Origin: CAVZMI01 sp050011775
GTDB lineage: Bacteria; Bacteroidota; Ignavibacteria; UBA10030; CAVZMI01
DNA: 64,000 nucleotides
Reading direction: 5' to 3'
Assembly: GCA_050011775.1 (NCBI GenBank)
Contig: JBEKIL010000007.1
Coordinates: 62,001 to 126,000 of the forward strand
Below are positions 17,198 through 26,495 of the stretch, piece after piece. Under the pieces are notes generated by a model. It ran no database searches. It was not told the origin of the DNA and saw only the letters and a program-made list of their open reading frames with translations. Both the position numbers and the translations under genes were made by a program. Positions within the stretch are counted from its first letter, which is position 1, and each line of letters begins with the position of its first letter.

Positions 17198-19747
17198 ATG
17201 AAGATGTTTTTAATAATTTTCACGAATATTGTATTATTTCTGCCATTCACAGCCTATTGTCAAAAGACCTTATGGAATGAATCCTTTGATGCTGTCAATC
17301 CGCCACAACTTCCGCAAGGATGGGAAACAAGTCATTCCGGTCCTGCGTTGACTCCCGATGCAAAGACGACAACATCCATATCCCATTCGGCCCCCAATAC
17401 ATTAATCATTTCAAATGCCAAAAAGTTTCAATGGATTTTTTCACCCCCCCTGCATTGTTCTTCGAACTCCGTGATCAAGCTGGAATTCTTCGATCGACGA
17501 TCAACCACTTTTACGTCTGATATCGTTGTTGAGATTTCGAATGACGACGGAAATACGTACACTAAAATTGGTGAAACGCTTCAGGGTACTGTTTTCAATG
17601 TCTATGTGAAACACAGCATTGATGTCACTCTTACTGAAGAGACACAGAATATACGGATTCGATGGAACATTGTCGGCAATGGTTCCGGTTCGACGGCGAC
17701 GTATCGACTCGATGATATCACGATTTCTTCAGCACATCGTATAGATATCGGAATTCATAGAATTACTGCTGCACCTCGTTTTCCTCAACGGAATGAGTCT
17801 GTGACGATCAGCGGATGTGTAATAAATTATGGGACGGCAATCGTCTACGATGCCCTCGTAGCACTGGCTTATGATGCCAATGGTGATTCTCTCATTACGG
17901 CGGATGAATTTGTATGGAAAAACTCAAATACGGTTATTGCTGCGTCGGACTCGTTCCCCGTAGAATATACTCTGGATTCACCCAGACCACAACGGTATCG
18001 GTATGCACTGATGGTCTCGTCAGTTGAAGATGCCAATTCATCAAATGATACTCTCTGGATAGATTTTTTTGTAAGTCCGGCAGCGAATTCCATTGCGATC
18101 AATGAAGTCATGCCTGCCCCGCATCCCTCTGAACCAGAGTGGCTCGAATTATACATGATTGGAAGTGATACTATCAGCTTTGAAGGATTTTGTCTTGAAA
18201 AGCATGGTGCAAAAATATTATTTACGGGGGATAATCATACAATTAAAATCCCGCCCTCGGAATATGTTGTCGTGACGCGGGATACTGCTTTACTAAAAAA
18301 GTATTATGCTTTGACAAAAGGATTGTTCATACAGATTCCGCTTCCGGATTTTTTCTTCAATAATAATGAGGGTGAAGTAATCCTGAGAGATGCAAATAAT
18401 AGAATAATTGATAGCCTGCACTACAGCTCTTCGTGGGGAAGTGGTGCGGGTATTTCGCTGGAACGTATAAATGCACTTGATCCTCCGGAACCGTTGAATT
18501 GGACAGCTTCGCGAAATCCACAGGGAGGAACACCGGGAATGAGGAATAGCGTCAGCAGGAAAGAAAAGGATGTCAGTATAAAAAATTTTTATAGTGAAAT
18601 TACCGAAGCACAACCAATCACCATGGTTCTCTTCAATGCTATACTTGTAAATAGAGGAATGGATAGTGTCGCTGAAGTCATTGTCAATCTCTTTGAAGAT
18701 ACTAATAATGATTCAATTCTAATAGAGGGGGAGTGTATTGCATCGCTGCGAGTGTTGAATTTTGCCGCAGGCACGGAAAAAAATATCCAGATCGGTCCAC
18801 TTAAAGGGAAAAGCGGTATTCATCGATATGCCTTGACAATTTCATTCCCGGGGGATGAAGATACAATTCTAGAAGTCTCATGGAATACTATGAATGCCGG
18901 ATTTCCACAAAAGAGTCTGGTGATTAACGAGATCATGTTCGCACCGTGCGAAGGAGAGGCGGAGTATGTCGAATTATGGAATAATTCGAATGAGGATATT
19001 GATCTGACCAATTGGAAAATATCCGATGCGGCATCTCCTGGCGGCACAACGAGCCACGCCTTCATAATACCCTCATCGAAAACAATTCACTCTAAAGGAT
19101 ATTTTGTTATCGCGTCAGATTCCTCATTCTTTAAAACATTCTCTGTTTCAGAGGATTTTCTCTATATCGTGGGGAAAGCTAACTTATCACTCAATAACGA
19201 TGCGGACGCAATCCGGCTTTTCGATCCTTCTGGATCACTTATCGATAGTGTCTGGTATTCCACTTCATGGCACCATCCTGACAGGTCGATAACAACAGGA
19301 ATTTCTCTCGAGCGAATCTCTCCCTTTCATTCAAGCCTTGACCGGCAGAATTGGACATCTTCAACAGCGCCCGATGGAGGGACGCCGGGAAAACAAAACT
19401 CAGTTTTTCTGGAGTCTGATCCACAAACAATGACTATTTCTATCTCGCCAAATCCTTTTTCCCCGGATGGGGATGGGGTGGATGATGAGGTAGCCATCTC
19501 GGCTGAATTTCCATCGCGGACCGTGACCGTTCGTGTAAAAATATTCGATACCATGGGACGGTTGGTGAAAACACTGGCTCAGGGAAGTCCGGTTGGCTCT
19601 TCTTATTCCGTGCGATGGAATGGGATGAACAATAATGATCAGAAGTGCAGGATTGGGCTTTACATCCTGTATATTGAGGCAATTGACGGGACCGGTGGAG
19701 TAAATTATACGGTGAAGCGGCCAATAGTGCTTGCTCGTTATCTTTAA
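17198..19747 (+). CDS. Large secreted protein with lamin-tail domains and FlgD-like C-terminal domain
   Basis: 849 residues. A signal peptide (to AYCQ, residue 22) is followed by a jelly-roll/MAM-like region with SNDDGNTYTKIG, a CARDB-like segment, and two lamin-tail domains. These begin about NSIAINEVMPAPHPSEPEWLEL (~300-430) and SLVINEIMFAPCEGEAEYVELW (~600-740). The C-terminus (SPNPFSPDGDGVDDE ... VKIFDTMGRLVKTL ... GLYILYIEA) resembles FlgD-Ig or gliding-type sorting domains. Probably a cell-surface or extracellular protein exported by the same system as the subtilase; the molecular role is unknown. It is a single-gene unit followed by a terminator. Confidence 0.8.
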   Translation: MKMFLIIFTNIVLFLPFTAYCQKTLWNESFDAVNPPQLPQGWETSHSGPALTPDAKTTTSISHSAPNTLIISNAKKFQWIFSPPLHCSSNSVIKLEFFDRRSTTFTSDIVVEISNDDGNTYTKIGETLQGTVFNVYVKHSIDVTLTEETQNIRIRWNIVGNGSGSTATYRLDDITISSAHRIDIGIHRITAAPRFPQRNESVTISGCVINYGTAIVYDALVALAYDANGDSLITADEFVWKNSNTVIAASDSFPVEYTLDSPRPQRYRYALMVSSVEDANSSNDTLWIDFFVSPAANSIAINEVMPAPHPSEPEWLELYMIGSDTISFEGFCLEKHGAKILFTGDNHTIKIPPSEYVVVTRDTALLKKYYALTKGLFIQIPLPDFFFNNNEGEVILRDANNRIIDSLHYSSSWGSGAGISLERINALDPPEPLNWTASRNPQGGTPGMRNSVSRKEKDVSIKNFYSEITEAQPITMVLFNAILVNRGMDSVAEVIVNLFEDTNNDSILIEGECIASLRVLNFAAGTEKNIQIGPLKGKSGIHRYALTISFPGDEDTILEVSWNTMNAGFPQKSLVINEIMFAPCEGEAEYVELWNNSNEDIDLTNWKISDAASPGGTTSHAFIIPSSKTIHSKGYFVIASDSSFFKTFSVSEDFLYIVGKANLSLNNDADAIRLFDPSGSLIDSVWYSTSWHHPDRSITTGISLERISPFHSSLDRQNWTSSTAPDGGTPGKQNSVFLESDPQTMTISISPNPFSPDGDGVDDEVAISAEFPSRTVTVRVKIFDTMGRLVKTLAQGSPVGSSYSVRWNGMNNNDQKCRIGLYILYIEAIDGTGGVNYTVKRPIVLARYL

Positions 19748-19806
19748 AAAAACTTGCAGAACTCCATAAAATTTCTTACATTTATTTGCTTTAGCAAGAG
19801 TTTGGT

Positions 19807-19829
19807 ACGCCCTTATGGGCGTTTTTTTC
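19807..19829 (+). terminator. Rho-independent terminator
   Basis: ACGCCC TTAT GGGCGT followed by seven T. It lies 59 bases after the lamin-tail protein gene and just before ffh, separating the two units. Confidence 0.85.
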
Positions 19830-19845
19830 TCTACAGACCAGATAT

Positions 19846-21177
19846 ATGTTCGAAGATCTCAGTCAGAAATTAGAAGCAGTTTTCAAGAAAATCCGGGGAC
19901 AGGGACGCCTGACGGAGGCAAACGTCTCCGAATCGTTGCGTGAGGTGCGTCGTGCTTTGCTTGATGCCGATGTTAATTATAATGTCACAAAACAGTTCAT
20001 TGACAAAATAAAAGTAAAAGCGCTAGGCCAGGAGGTAATCACGAGTGTTACGCCGGGACAGCTCATTGTAAAGATTATCCATGATGAACTTGTCTCGCTG
20101 ATGGGTGGTGTGAAAGCCGATATGACAGATGCGCCGCTACCGCCGACAATTGTGATGATTTGCGGTTTGCAGGGATCGGGGAAAACGACATTTTCCGCCA
20201 AACTTGCACACCTCCTAAAATCAAAAGGCCGGCACCCACTGCTTGTTGCAGCCGACATCTATCGGCCTGCTGCAATAGAGCAATTGAAGCAACTTGGTAT
20301 GCAAATTAGTGTGCCGGTGTATGCTGAGGAAGTAAAAAATGCAGTATCAATAGCGGAACATAGCATCGAGCATGCACGGAAGAATGCACGTGATGTTGTT
20401 ATTATTGATACGGCCGGTCGTCTTCATATTGATGAAGAAATGATGAATGAAGTCAAGACGATCAAAGATCATACGAAGCCCCACGAGATTCTCTTTGTCG
20501 TAGATGCAATGACAGGTCAGGATGCGGTCAACACCGCAAAAGCATTTCATGATAAGCTGGAATTTGATGGTGTTGTACTGACAAAACTTGATGGTGATAC
20601 CCGGGGAGGGGCTGCGCTATCGATCCGTTCGGTGGTTGAGAGGCCGATAAAGTTTGTGAGCATCGGTGAAAAGCTTGATGCGCTTGAACCATTTCATCCA
20701 GACCGGATGGCGTCGCGTATTCTCGGTATGGGTGATATCGTCACTCTGGTCGAGAAGGCGCAGGAACGATTTGATGAGCAGAAAGCAGAGAAGCTCGAAG
20801 AGAAGCTCAGGAGGTCGCAGTTTACCCTCGAAGATTTTTTGGATCAGCTCCAGGAAATCAAGAAAATGGGGCCGCTCAATCAGGTCCTTGGGATGTTGCC
20901 CGGAATGAATAAATTACCGCTCGATTCGACTGTTGACGATACGGCTCTTAAATCGATAGAAGCGATTATTCGTTCGATGACACCCGCAGAAAGGCAGCGG
21001 CCGCAGATTCTCAATGGCAGTAGGCGGAGGCGGATTGCAATGGGAAGCGGGAGGACAATACAGGAAGTGAATAAACTCCTAAGGCAGTTCGAGGAGATGC
21101 AGAAAATGATGAAAACATTCAGCCGTAAAGGTGCAATGAAGAACATGGCGCGATCCCTAAAACAACGCATGAATTAG
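19846..21177 (+). CDS. ffh: Signal recognition particle protein Ffh (SRP54)
   Basis: 443 residues, normal length. The N domain is followed by a GTPase domain with GLQGSGKTTFSAKLA (G1), DIYRPAAIEQL, DTAGRLHID (G3) and TKLDGDTRGGAALS (G4 and closing loop). The methionine-rich M domain (MGPLNQVLGMLPGMNK ... RRRRIAMGSGRTIQEVN) binds 4.5S RNA and signal peptides. Targets nascent membrane proteins to FtsY. First gene of the classical ffh-rpsP-khpA-rimM-trmD-rplS cluster. Confidence 0.97.
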   Translation: MFEDLSQKLEAVFKKIRGQGRLTEANVSESLREVRRALLDADVNYNVTKQFIDKIKVKALGQEVITSVTPGQLIVKIIHDELVSLMGGVKADMTDAPLPPTIVMICGLQGSGKTTFSAKLAHLLKSKGRHPLLVAADIYRPAAIEQLKQLGMQISVPVYAEEVKNAVSIAEHSIEHARKNARDVVIIDTAGRLHIDEEMMNEVKTIKDHTKPHEILFVVDAMTGQDAVNTAKAFHDKLEFDGVVLTKLDGDTRGGAALSIRSVVERPIKFVSIGEKLDALEPFHPDRMASRILGMGDIVTLVEKAQERFDEQKAEKLEEKLRRSQFTLEDFLDQLQEIKKMGPLNQVLGMLPGMNKLPLDSTVDDTALKSIEAIIRSMTPAERQRPQILNGSRRRRIAMGSGRTIQEVNKLLRQFEEMQKMMKTFSRKGAMKNMARSLKQRMN

Positions 21178-21216
21178 ACTGTTGTATATACATTTCATAC
21201 TATAAGGAGATGTCCG

Positions 21217-21663
21217 TTGTCAGTACGATTACGTTTACGTCGAAGTGGACGAAAGAAAAAGCCGATCTATACGATTGTTGCCACTGATAGTCGTTCGCCG
21301 CGTGATGGAAAATTCATTGAAACACTCGGCCAGTATATGCCGTTGGAACAACCGATGGGAATATCTGTAAAAGAAACTCGTGTTCTGTACTGGTTGAAAC
21401 GAGGGGCACAACCGTCGGATACTGTGCGTAACCTTCTCAGTCGTAAAGGCGTCTGGTTGAAGTGGAGCTTGATGAAAAAAGGGGCTGACGAAGCGAGGAT
21501 CGCCGAAGAACTGGGCAAGTGGGAAGCTCTTCAGACTGAGAAAGCTCGCCGTGAGACAGAACGGAAAGCCCGTCGTTCTGAGCGGAAAAAGAAAGCCGCC
21601 CAGCAGGAACAACCGGCTGAACCAGATACTTCTGCAGCATCTGATACTCCGGCTGCAGAATAA
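21217..21663 (+). CDS. rpsP: 30S ribosomal protein S16 with long C-terminal tail
   Basis: 148 residues from TTG 21217, preceded by AAGGAGA at 21204-21210; the nearby ATG at 21210 is in another frame. The first ~85 residues are canonical S16 (SVRLRLRRSGRKKKPIYTIV ... LIETLGQY-type core). The tail of ~60 residues is an Arg/Lys/Glu-rich helix (ARRETERKARRSERKKK) ending in an acidic Pro/Ala stretch. Extended S16 tails occur in Bacteroidota-group species. Assembles early into the small subunit body. Confidence 0.96.
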   Translation: MSVRLRLRRSGRKKKPIYTIVATDSRSPRDGKFIETLGQYMPLEQPMGISVKETRVLYWLKRGAQPSDTVRNLLSRKGVWLKWSLMKKGADEARIAEELGKWEALQTEKARRETERKARRSERKKKAAQQEQPAEPDTSAASDTPAAE

Positions 21664-21724
21664 TTGAAAGAAAGAGAGTTCGCCCGAAGCTCCATATATT
21701 GAGAGTGACCGTGAGAGTTCGATT

Positions 21725-21780
21725 CCGCCATAGACGCCAGTTCTCCTTTTGTACTCAATAAGGACTGGCGTTGGAAGTGG
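21725..21780 (+). other. Hairpin in the rpsP-khpA spacer
   Basis: ACGCCAG (21734-21740) pairs with CTGGCGT (21765-21771). Inside that, TCCTT pairs with AAGGA, leaving a three-base bulge and an 11-base loop. No T-run follows, so it is not a terminator. It may be an mRNA structure that stabilises or attenuates; the role is inference. Confidence 0.5.
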
Positions 21781-21851
21781 CCTGTTACTTAAGTTCATCC
21801 ACATTGGTGGAAGGAGAGGCCCTGAAACCTGTCAGATAAGGAGGTCATGCC

Positions 21852-22082
21852 ATGAGGGAATTCATAGAATACATCGCAAAGAGTCTTGTCGACCATCCTG
21901 ATGGCGTCGTCCTTGAGCAAGAAGAAAAAGACAACAAGACCGTTTTCAAGCTCAAGGTCGGAGAAGGTGATATAGGCAAGATCATAGGACGGAAGGGAAG
22001 AACAGCACAAGCGATGCGTGTTCTCTTGAGTGCGGTCGCGGCAAAGGAAAGGAAACGGGCAATCCTGGAAATTCAGGATTGA
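21852..22082 (+). CDS. khpA: KH-domain RNA-binding protein KhpA
   Basis: 76-residue single KH domain with GKIIGRKGRTAQAMR carrying the GxxG loop. It belongs to the YlqC/KhpA family that is encoded between rpsP and rimM in many bacteria. The family binds RNA and is linked to cell division and translation control, often with KhpB (no KhpB is in this window). AAGGAGGT at about 21837-21844 is a strong ribosome site. Confidence 0.93.
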   Translation: MREFIEYIAKSLVDHPDGVVLEQEEKDNKTVFKLKVGEGDIGKIIGRKGRTAQAMRVLLSAVAAKERKRAILEIQD

Positions 22083-22103
22083 CATCGATAGCTCTGCGAA
22101 GTC

Positions 22104-22625
22104 ATGAGTGTAAAACAGGATCTCGTAGCGATCGGAAAGATCGTTGGTGTCTTCGGTATCAACGGCGAAATGAAAATCGCTCCGATGACGCACTCGTTAA
22201 AGAGATTCATACAGGGAATGACCGTCTGGATCGGCTCCGATGATACAACAGAGAACTGCAGGTCAATCCAGAAAATCCGGGTGAAGGATTCATATATCCT
22301 CGTCCTTATAGAGGGGATCGGAACACGAACCGAAGCAAAACGCTATGTGAGGTATTTTCTTTTCGTGGACCGGGATCATAGGATAAAACTCCCGCCGCGG
22401 ACATGGTTCATCAGTGATATCATCGGGATGAAGGTTACAGATGAGCAGGGTATGATGATCGGGATAATAGCTGATGTGTTGATGCTTCCTGCGCATCATG
22501 TGTATGTGGTTCATCGGGGTAAACGTGAAGTTCTTATCCCCGCAATTCCGAGTGTGGTACAAAACGTCGATCTTGAACAGAGAATGATGGTTATTCATGT
22601 GCCTGATGGCCTCCTCGAGATCTAA
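22104..22625 (+). CDS. rimM: Ribosome maturation factor RimM
   Basis: 173 residues. The N-terminal barrel (LVAIGKIVGVFGINGEMKIA) is followed by a PRC-barrel domain (WFISDIIGMKVTDEQGMMIG ... VLIPAIPSVVQNVDLEQRMM). Binds S19 and helps 30S head maturation. In conserved order between khpA and trmD. Confidence 0.95.
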   Translation: MSVKQDLVAIGKIVGVFGINGEMKIAPMTHSLKRFIQGMTVWIGSDDTTENCRSIQKIRVKDSYILVLIEGIGTRTEAKRYVRYFLFVDRDHRIKLPPRTWFISDIIGMKVTDEQGMMIGIIADVLMLPAHHVYVVHRGKREVLIPAIPSVVQNVDLEQRMMVIHVPDGLLEI

Positions 22626-22640
22626 GAGAGGATGGATCAG

Positions 22641-23318
22641 ATGATGAGAATTGAAATTATAACCGGATTCCCGAAGCTAATTGAAGGTCCGCTCAACGAA
22701 AGCATCATCAGGCAGGCACAGAAAAAAAGACTTATTGACATTATCGTTCATGATCTTAGGGATTACACCCACGATCGTCATAAGACGATCGACGACACTC
22801 CGTATGGAGGCGGCCCCGGGATGATTCTGAAACCCGAACCGTTCTTTGAATGTCTTGATAAAATACGAACTGCACGAGATATCGACGAAGTAATTTTGAT
22901 GTCGCCCGAAGGCAGTCAGCTCACACAATCACTCGCTAACCAGCTGTCGCTCCTGGAATCGCTAGTCATACTCTGTGGGCATTATAAGGGAGTGGATGAC
23001 AGGGTCAGACAGGGATTGGCGACTCGAGAGATATCGATCGGTGATTATGTACTCAGCGGAGGCGAGCTTCCTGCTCTTGTGCTTGTTGATGCCGTCGTAC
23101 GGTTGATCCCGGGAGTTCTTGGAGACGGTGAATCGGCGCTGAAAGATTCATTTCAAAGCGGACAACTCGATCATCCGCACTACACGCGACCCCCGGAGTA
23201 TCGTGGGATGAAAGTACCGGAGGTTCTTCTTTCGGGAAATCATAGCGAGATCGAGGCGTGGCGCGAAGAAAAAATCAGAGAACGAACTGAGGAACGCCGC
23301 AAGGATTTAATTCGATGA
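22641..23318 (+). CDS. trmD: tRNA (guanine-N1)-methyltransferase TrmD
   Basis: Makes m1G37 in tRNAs, preventing +1 frameshifts. About 225 residues of the trefoil-knot SPOUT fold, with DDTPYGGGPGM, VILCGHYKGVDDRV, EISIGDYVLSGGE and the HPHYTRPPEYRGMKVPEVLLSG block. Start: ATG 22641 or 22644 lies nine or more bases after GAGAGG; ATG 22632 directly abuts that site and is unlikely. Confidence 0.96.
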   Translation: MMRIEIITGFPKLIEGPLNESIIRQAQKKRLIDIIVHDLRDYTHDRHKTIDDTPYGGGPGMILKPEPFFECLDKIRTARDIDEVILMSPEGSQLTQSLANQLSLLESLVILCGHYKGVDDRVRQGLATREISIGDYVLSGGELPALVLVDAVVRLIPGVLGDGESALKDSFQSGQLDHPHYTRPPEYRGMKVPEVLLSGNHSEIEAWREEKIRERTEERRKDLIR

Positions 23319-23337
23319 AAAACATTGAAGCACGGTG

Positions 23338-23404
23338 AAATAGTCCCGCTTCGCCGAGCCCGTCTCGCCGAGGCTCGACGAGGCGGACTCAGCGAGGCGA
23401 GACA
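23338..23404. repeat. GC-rich palindromic element in trmD-rplS spacer
   Basis: A GC-rich island full of CGAG/CTCG words. The outer arms GTCTCGCC (23362-23369) and GGCGAGAC (23396-23403) are complementary. It interrupts an otherwise tight operon and looks like an inserted palindromic repeat; no second copy was found in the window. Confidence 0.5.
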
Positions 23405-23452
23405 GCTGTACGATAGAGTCAAAATTCTTTATTTTTATGGAGAGTGAGAACA

Positions 23453-23791
23453 ATGAACAAAGTGGCACTTGTTGAAGCAACACAGATGAAAACCGATATT
23501 CCAGAGTTTCGTTCGGGCGATACAGTTAATATCCATGTACGTGTCATCGAAGGTGATAAAGAGCGAATTCAACAATTCCAGGGTGTTGTAATCAGCCGGC
23601 GCGGAAGTGGATTACGCGAAACGATCACCGTCCGTAAAATCTCAGACGGCATCGGAGTGGAGCGTATTTTCCCGATTCATTCACCTCGTATAGCGAAGAT
23701 TGAACGGGTGAAAGAAGGACGCGTACGCCGTGCAAAGTTATATTACCTCCGAGCACTTGCATCGAAAGCCGTTCGCCAGAAGACCACATGA
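23453..23791 (+). CDS. rplS: 50S ribosomal protein L19
   Basis: 112 residues from ATG 23453, with GGAGAG at 23439-23444; a GTG at 23444 overlaps that site and is rejected. Canonical L19 features are FRSGDTVNIHVRVIEGDKERIQ, FQGVVISRRGSGLRETITVRK, GVERIFPIHSPRI and the basic tail. Closes the ffh-rplS cluster. Confidence 0.97.
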   Translation: MNKVALVEATQMKTDIPEFRSGDTVNIHVRVIEGDKERIQQFQGVVISRRGSGLRETITVRKISDGIGVERIFPIHSPRIAKIERVKEGRVRRAKLYYLRALASKAVRQKTT

Positions 23792-23801
23792 TCGGCCCGC
23801 T

Positions 23802-24602
23802 ATGCGTAAAAGACTTGCAATCCCGTATCATCTGTTCGTAGCTCCGTTGACGTATGGGTTGGTGCACGATGCATCGCTTTTTGAACTGATATATGCTATC
23901 TCCGCTGCAAATGCAATGAAGCTCCGTAATGGCGAAGTCGACGGAGCACTTCTCACACCGATCGATTATGCTCGTGAGAACTCGGATTACCTAATCCTCC
24001 CCCGTGTCGCTGTATCAAGTAAGGATGAATCAAATGCCATTGCCCTTTTTTTTCGTTCGGGCCTTTCTTCAATCTCGACGGTCGCCGTGGATATCGGCGT
24101 GACATCGGAAATCGTGTTGACACGGATTATTCTGGCCGAAAAATACGATATCAATCCACAATTTATTCCAATGATGCCCGATCTCCGTGCGATGCTTACA
24201 AAGGCTGATGCTGCACTCCTGGTGGGAAATGCCATTTTTAATTTGAAGGATGAAGCCCACAGACTTGATCTCGTTGACGAATGGACCGACCTCACAGAAC
24301 TTCCGTATATTCACGGTTTCTGGGGATATAGACCAAATGCGTTGAATCTCGATGATCGCCGCTCTCTCCTGAGCGCCAGAGAACAGGGAATTCAAAATCT
24401 GGATTCGATCACAAGGAATATTACCCATCCCGGAATATCCGGCGAATATCTGCACCAATTCTCCTACGAATTCAATGAGGAGGCTGTAAATTCTATTAGT
24501 GAATTCTTCCGTTATTCGTTCTACTATGGTATTATTGCCGATATCCCCGAGATACGCTTCGATACATCAGAAAACGAATCTCATTCACTCTCTCCTAATT
24601 AA
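23802..24602 (+). CDS. mqnA: Chorismate dehydratase MqnA
   Basis: First enzyme of the futalosine route to menaquinone, converting chorismate to 3-enolpyruvylbenzoate. About 266 residues with a periplasmic-binding-like fold. Motifs include RNGEVDGALLTPIDYARE, VAVSSKDESNAIALFFR, STVAVDIGVTSEIVLTRIIL and MLTKADAALLVGNAIF. I chose ATG 23802 because it sits ten bases after rplS, while the longer reading from 23730 lies within rplS. It is separated by 20 kb from the mqnE cluster, but both point to the same pathway. MqnD is the related alternative; MqnA fits better. Confidence 0.85.
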   Translation: MRKRLAIPYHLFVAPLTYGLVHDASLFELIYAISAANAMKLRNGEVDGALLTPIDYARENSDYLILPRVAVSSKDESNAIALFFRSGLSSISTVAVDIGVTSEIVLTRIILAEKYDINPQFIPMMPDLRAMLTKADAALLVGNAIFNLKDEAHRLDLVDEWTDLTELPYIHGFWGYRPNALNLDDRRSLLSAREQGIQNLDSITRNITHPGISGEYLHQFSYEFNEEAVNSISEFFRYSFYYGIIADIPEIRFDTSENESHSLSPN

Positions 24603-24727
24603 TAACTATTCTCAACGACTTGTAGAGTATAACGAATCGCAGGGGTGCCGGATTTTTGATTCTCTCTCCTCTTATTGAATTTCATGAAAATTTCGATAAA
24701 TTGGACTGAACACATTTCCTATTACCA

Positions 24728-26446
24728 ATGCTCACTACACTGTATATAAAGAATTATGCGCTCATTGACGAACTCGCTATCGCGTTCGAGAGCGGCCTCA
24801 ATATTCTTACCGGCGAAACAGGCGCAGGGAAATCGATTATCATCGACGCTCTGAGTCTTATCCTTGGAACACGGGCAAGCATTGATGAAATACGCAAGGG
24901 AGCCGACAGGGCAATCGTTGAAGGGACATTCAACATCACGGGAAATTCAAAAGTACAAAAGTTAATCGAAGGAAATGAAATCGAATGGAGCGATAATTCG
25001 CTGATACTCCGTCGGGAGATTTCAAGTAAAGGACAGAGCAGGTGTTTTATTAACGACAGTCCTGTGACGCTTGCTTTCCTGTCATCTGTCGGTGATTTTC
25101 TAATCGATTTACATGGTCAGCATGACCATCAATCGCTTCTTCAAGTCGATACACACATCGATATGCTCGATGATTTTGGTGGACTAGATTCTCTGCGGAA
25201 AGAAGTCTCGACCGCATATCATCGAATGACGACATTGATGACTGAACGGGATGCACTGCAGAGACGAGGTGCACAGTTGAAGGAGCGACGTGATCTTTAT
25301 GAATTTCAAATGAAAGAAATCGATATACTCGGACTTCATCCCGGCGAAGAAGAGGAACTGGAAGCCGAATTTCGGATACTCGAAAATGCCGAAAAATTGT
25401 TTGAAACTACCGGGCAACTCTACCAGCGATTATACGGAGAGGAAAATTCGATACACGATCAGCTCGTCCTTATCCGGAATCAGCTTGAGGATCTTTCACG
25501 TATCGATCCGTCATTTCATGAACGCTTTGCCGAGTGTCAATCTGCGACTGTTCTGATTAACGAATTGACAAAATTTATTCAGCAATATAATTCGAAAATT
25601 GAATTTAATCCCGAACGTCTTGAAGAAATCCGGTCACGGCTGGGACAACTTGCGTTATTAAAGAAGAAATATGGGGGTTCGGTTGAAGCAATCCTGGCTC
25701 ATCGTGAGGTTATTGGGCGCGAGGTGTCACTCGCCGAGAATTTTGATGAGGAAATCATATCATATACAAAAAGAATCGAGGAGGAACAAAAGCTCTGTTC
25801 TAATGCTGCAAAGCGTCTCTCGGAAAAACGCTATGAGATTGCCAAGAAAATCAAGAAGTCTATTGCTGCAGAGCTGATCCATCTTGGAATTCCATCATCA
25901 ATCTTTGATGTACGGATCACTCAACAACCGGACAGCAATGGATATGTCCGCTTTGGGAGACAATCGTTTTACACAACTTCCAAGGGGATCGATATTGTGG
26001 AATTTTATATCAGCACTAATCCCGGAGAAGATCCAAAACCTCTAACGAAAATCGCATCCGGAGGTGAGATCTCAAGAATCATGCTTGCGATGAAAAGCAT
26101 CCTCGCAAAATCAGATCGGCTGCCGGTTCTGGTATTCGATGAAATCGATGTCGGTGTGAGCGGTCGTATTGCACTGGCAGTGGGCCAAAGCCTCAAGAAT
26201 CTCTCAAGTTTTCATCAGATTATATGCATCACCCATCTTCCGCAGATTGCGGGCTGTGCCGACGCGCATTATACGGTGGAAAAGAAAAGCGATGGGAAAA
26301 GAACTGTAACCACTGTCAGGAAATTGACGCTCGAAGACCGGGTGGAAGAGGTCGCAAAACTTATGAGCGGCACTGAAATAACCGAGGCGGGTCTCGAAGG
26401 AGCACGAGAATTAATAAAATTAAAAGAAAGAATTACAGAAGGATAA
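24728..26446 (+). CDS. recN: DNA repair protein RecN
   Basis: 572-residue SMC-like ATPase for double-strand break repair. N-terminal MLTTLYIKNYALIDELAIAF and Walker A GETGAGKS (about 30-37), central coiled coil, then signature KIASGGEISRIMLAMK, Walker B VLVFDEIDVGVSGRIA and the ITHLPQIAGCADAHY box. Full length. A 125-bp AT-rich spacer separates it from mqnA. Confidence 0.97.
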   Translation: MLTTLYIKNYALIDELAIAFESGLNILTGETGAGKSIIIDALSLILGTRASIDEIRKGADRAIVEGTFNITGNSKVQKLIEGNEIEWSDNSLILRREISSKGQSRCFINDSPVTLAFLSSVGDFLIDLHGQHDHQSLLQVDTHIDMLDDFGGLDSLRKEVSTAYHRMTTLMTERDALQRRGAQLKERRDLYEFQMKEIDILGLHPGEEEELEAEFRILENAEKLFETTGQLYQRLYGEENSIHDQLVLIRNQLEDLSRIDPSFHERFAECQSATVLINELTKFIQQYNSKIEFNPERLEEIRSRLGQLALLKKKYGGSVEAILAHREVIGREVSLAENFDEEIISYTKRIEEEQKLCSNAAKRLSEKRYEIAKKIKKSIAAELIHLGIPSSIFDVRITQQPDSNGYVRFGRQSFYTTSKGIDIVEFYISTNPGEDPKPLTKIASGGEISRIMLAMKSILAKSDRLPVLVFDEIDVGVSGRIALAVGQSLKNLSSFHQIICITHLPQIAGCADAHYTVEKKSDGKRTVTTVRKLTLEDRVEEVAKLMSGTEITEAGLEGARELIKLKERITEG

Positions 26447-26495
26447 AACACCGAGCTCTGATAAGAGCGATATTCGAAACAATATAAAAATCTCT

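Noticed and set aside
21235..21804. 189-codon minus-strand frame opposite rpsP
   Set aside because: Shadow of a clear S16 gene.
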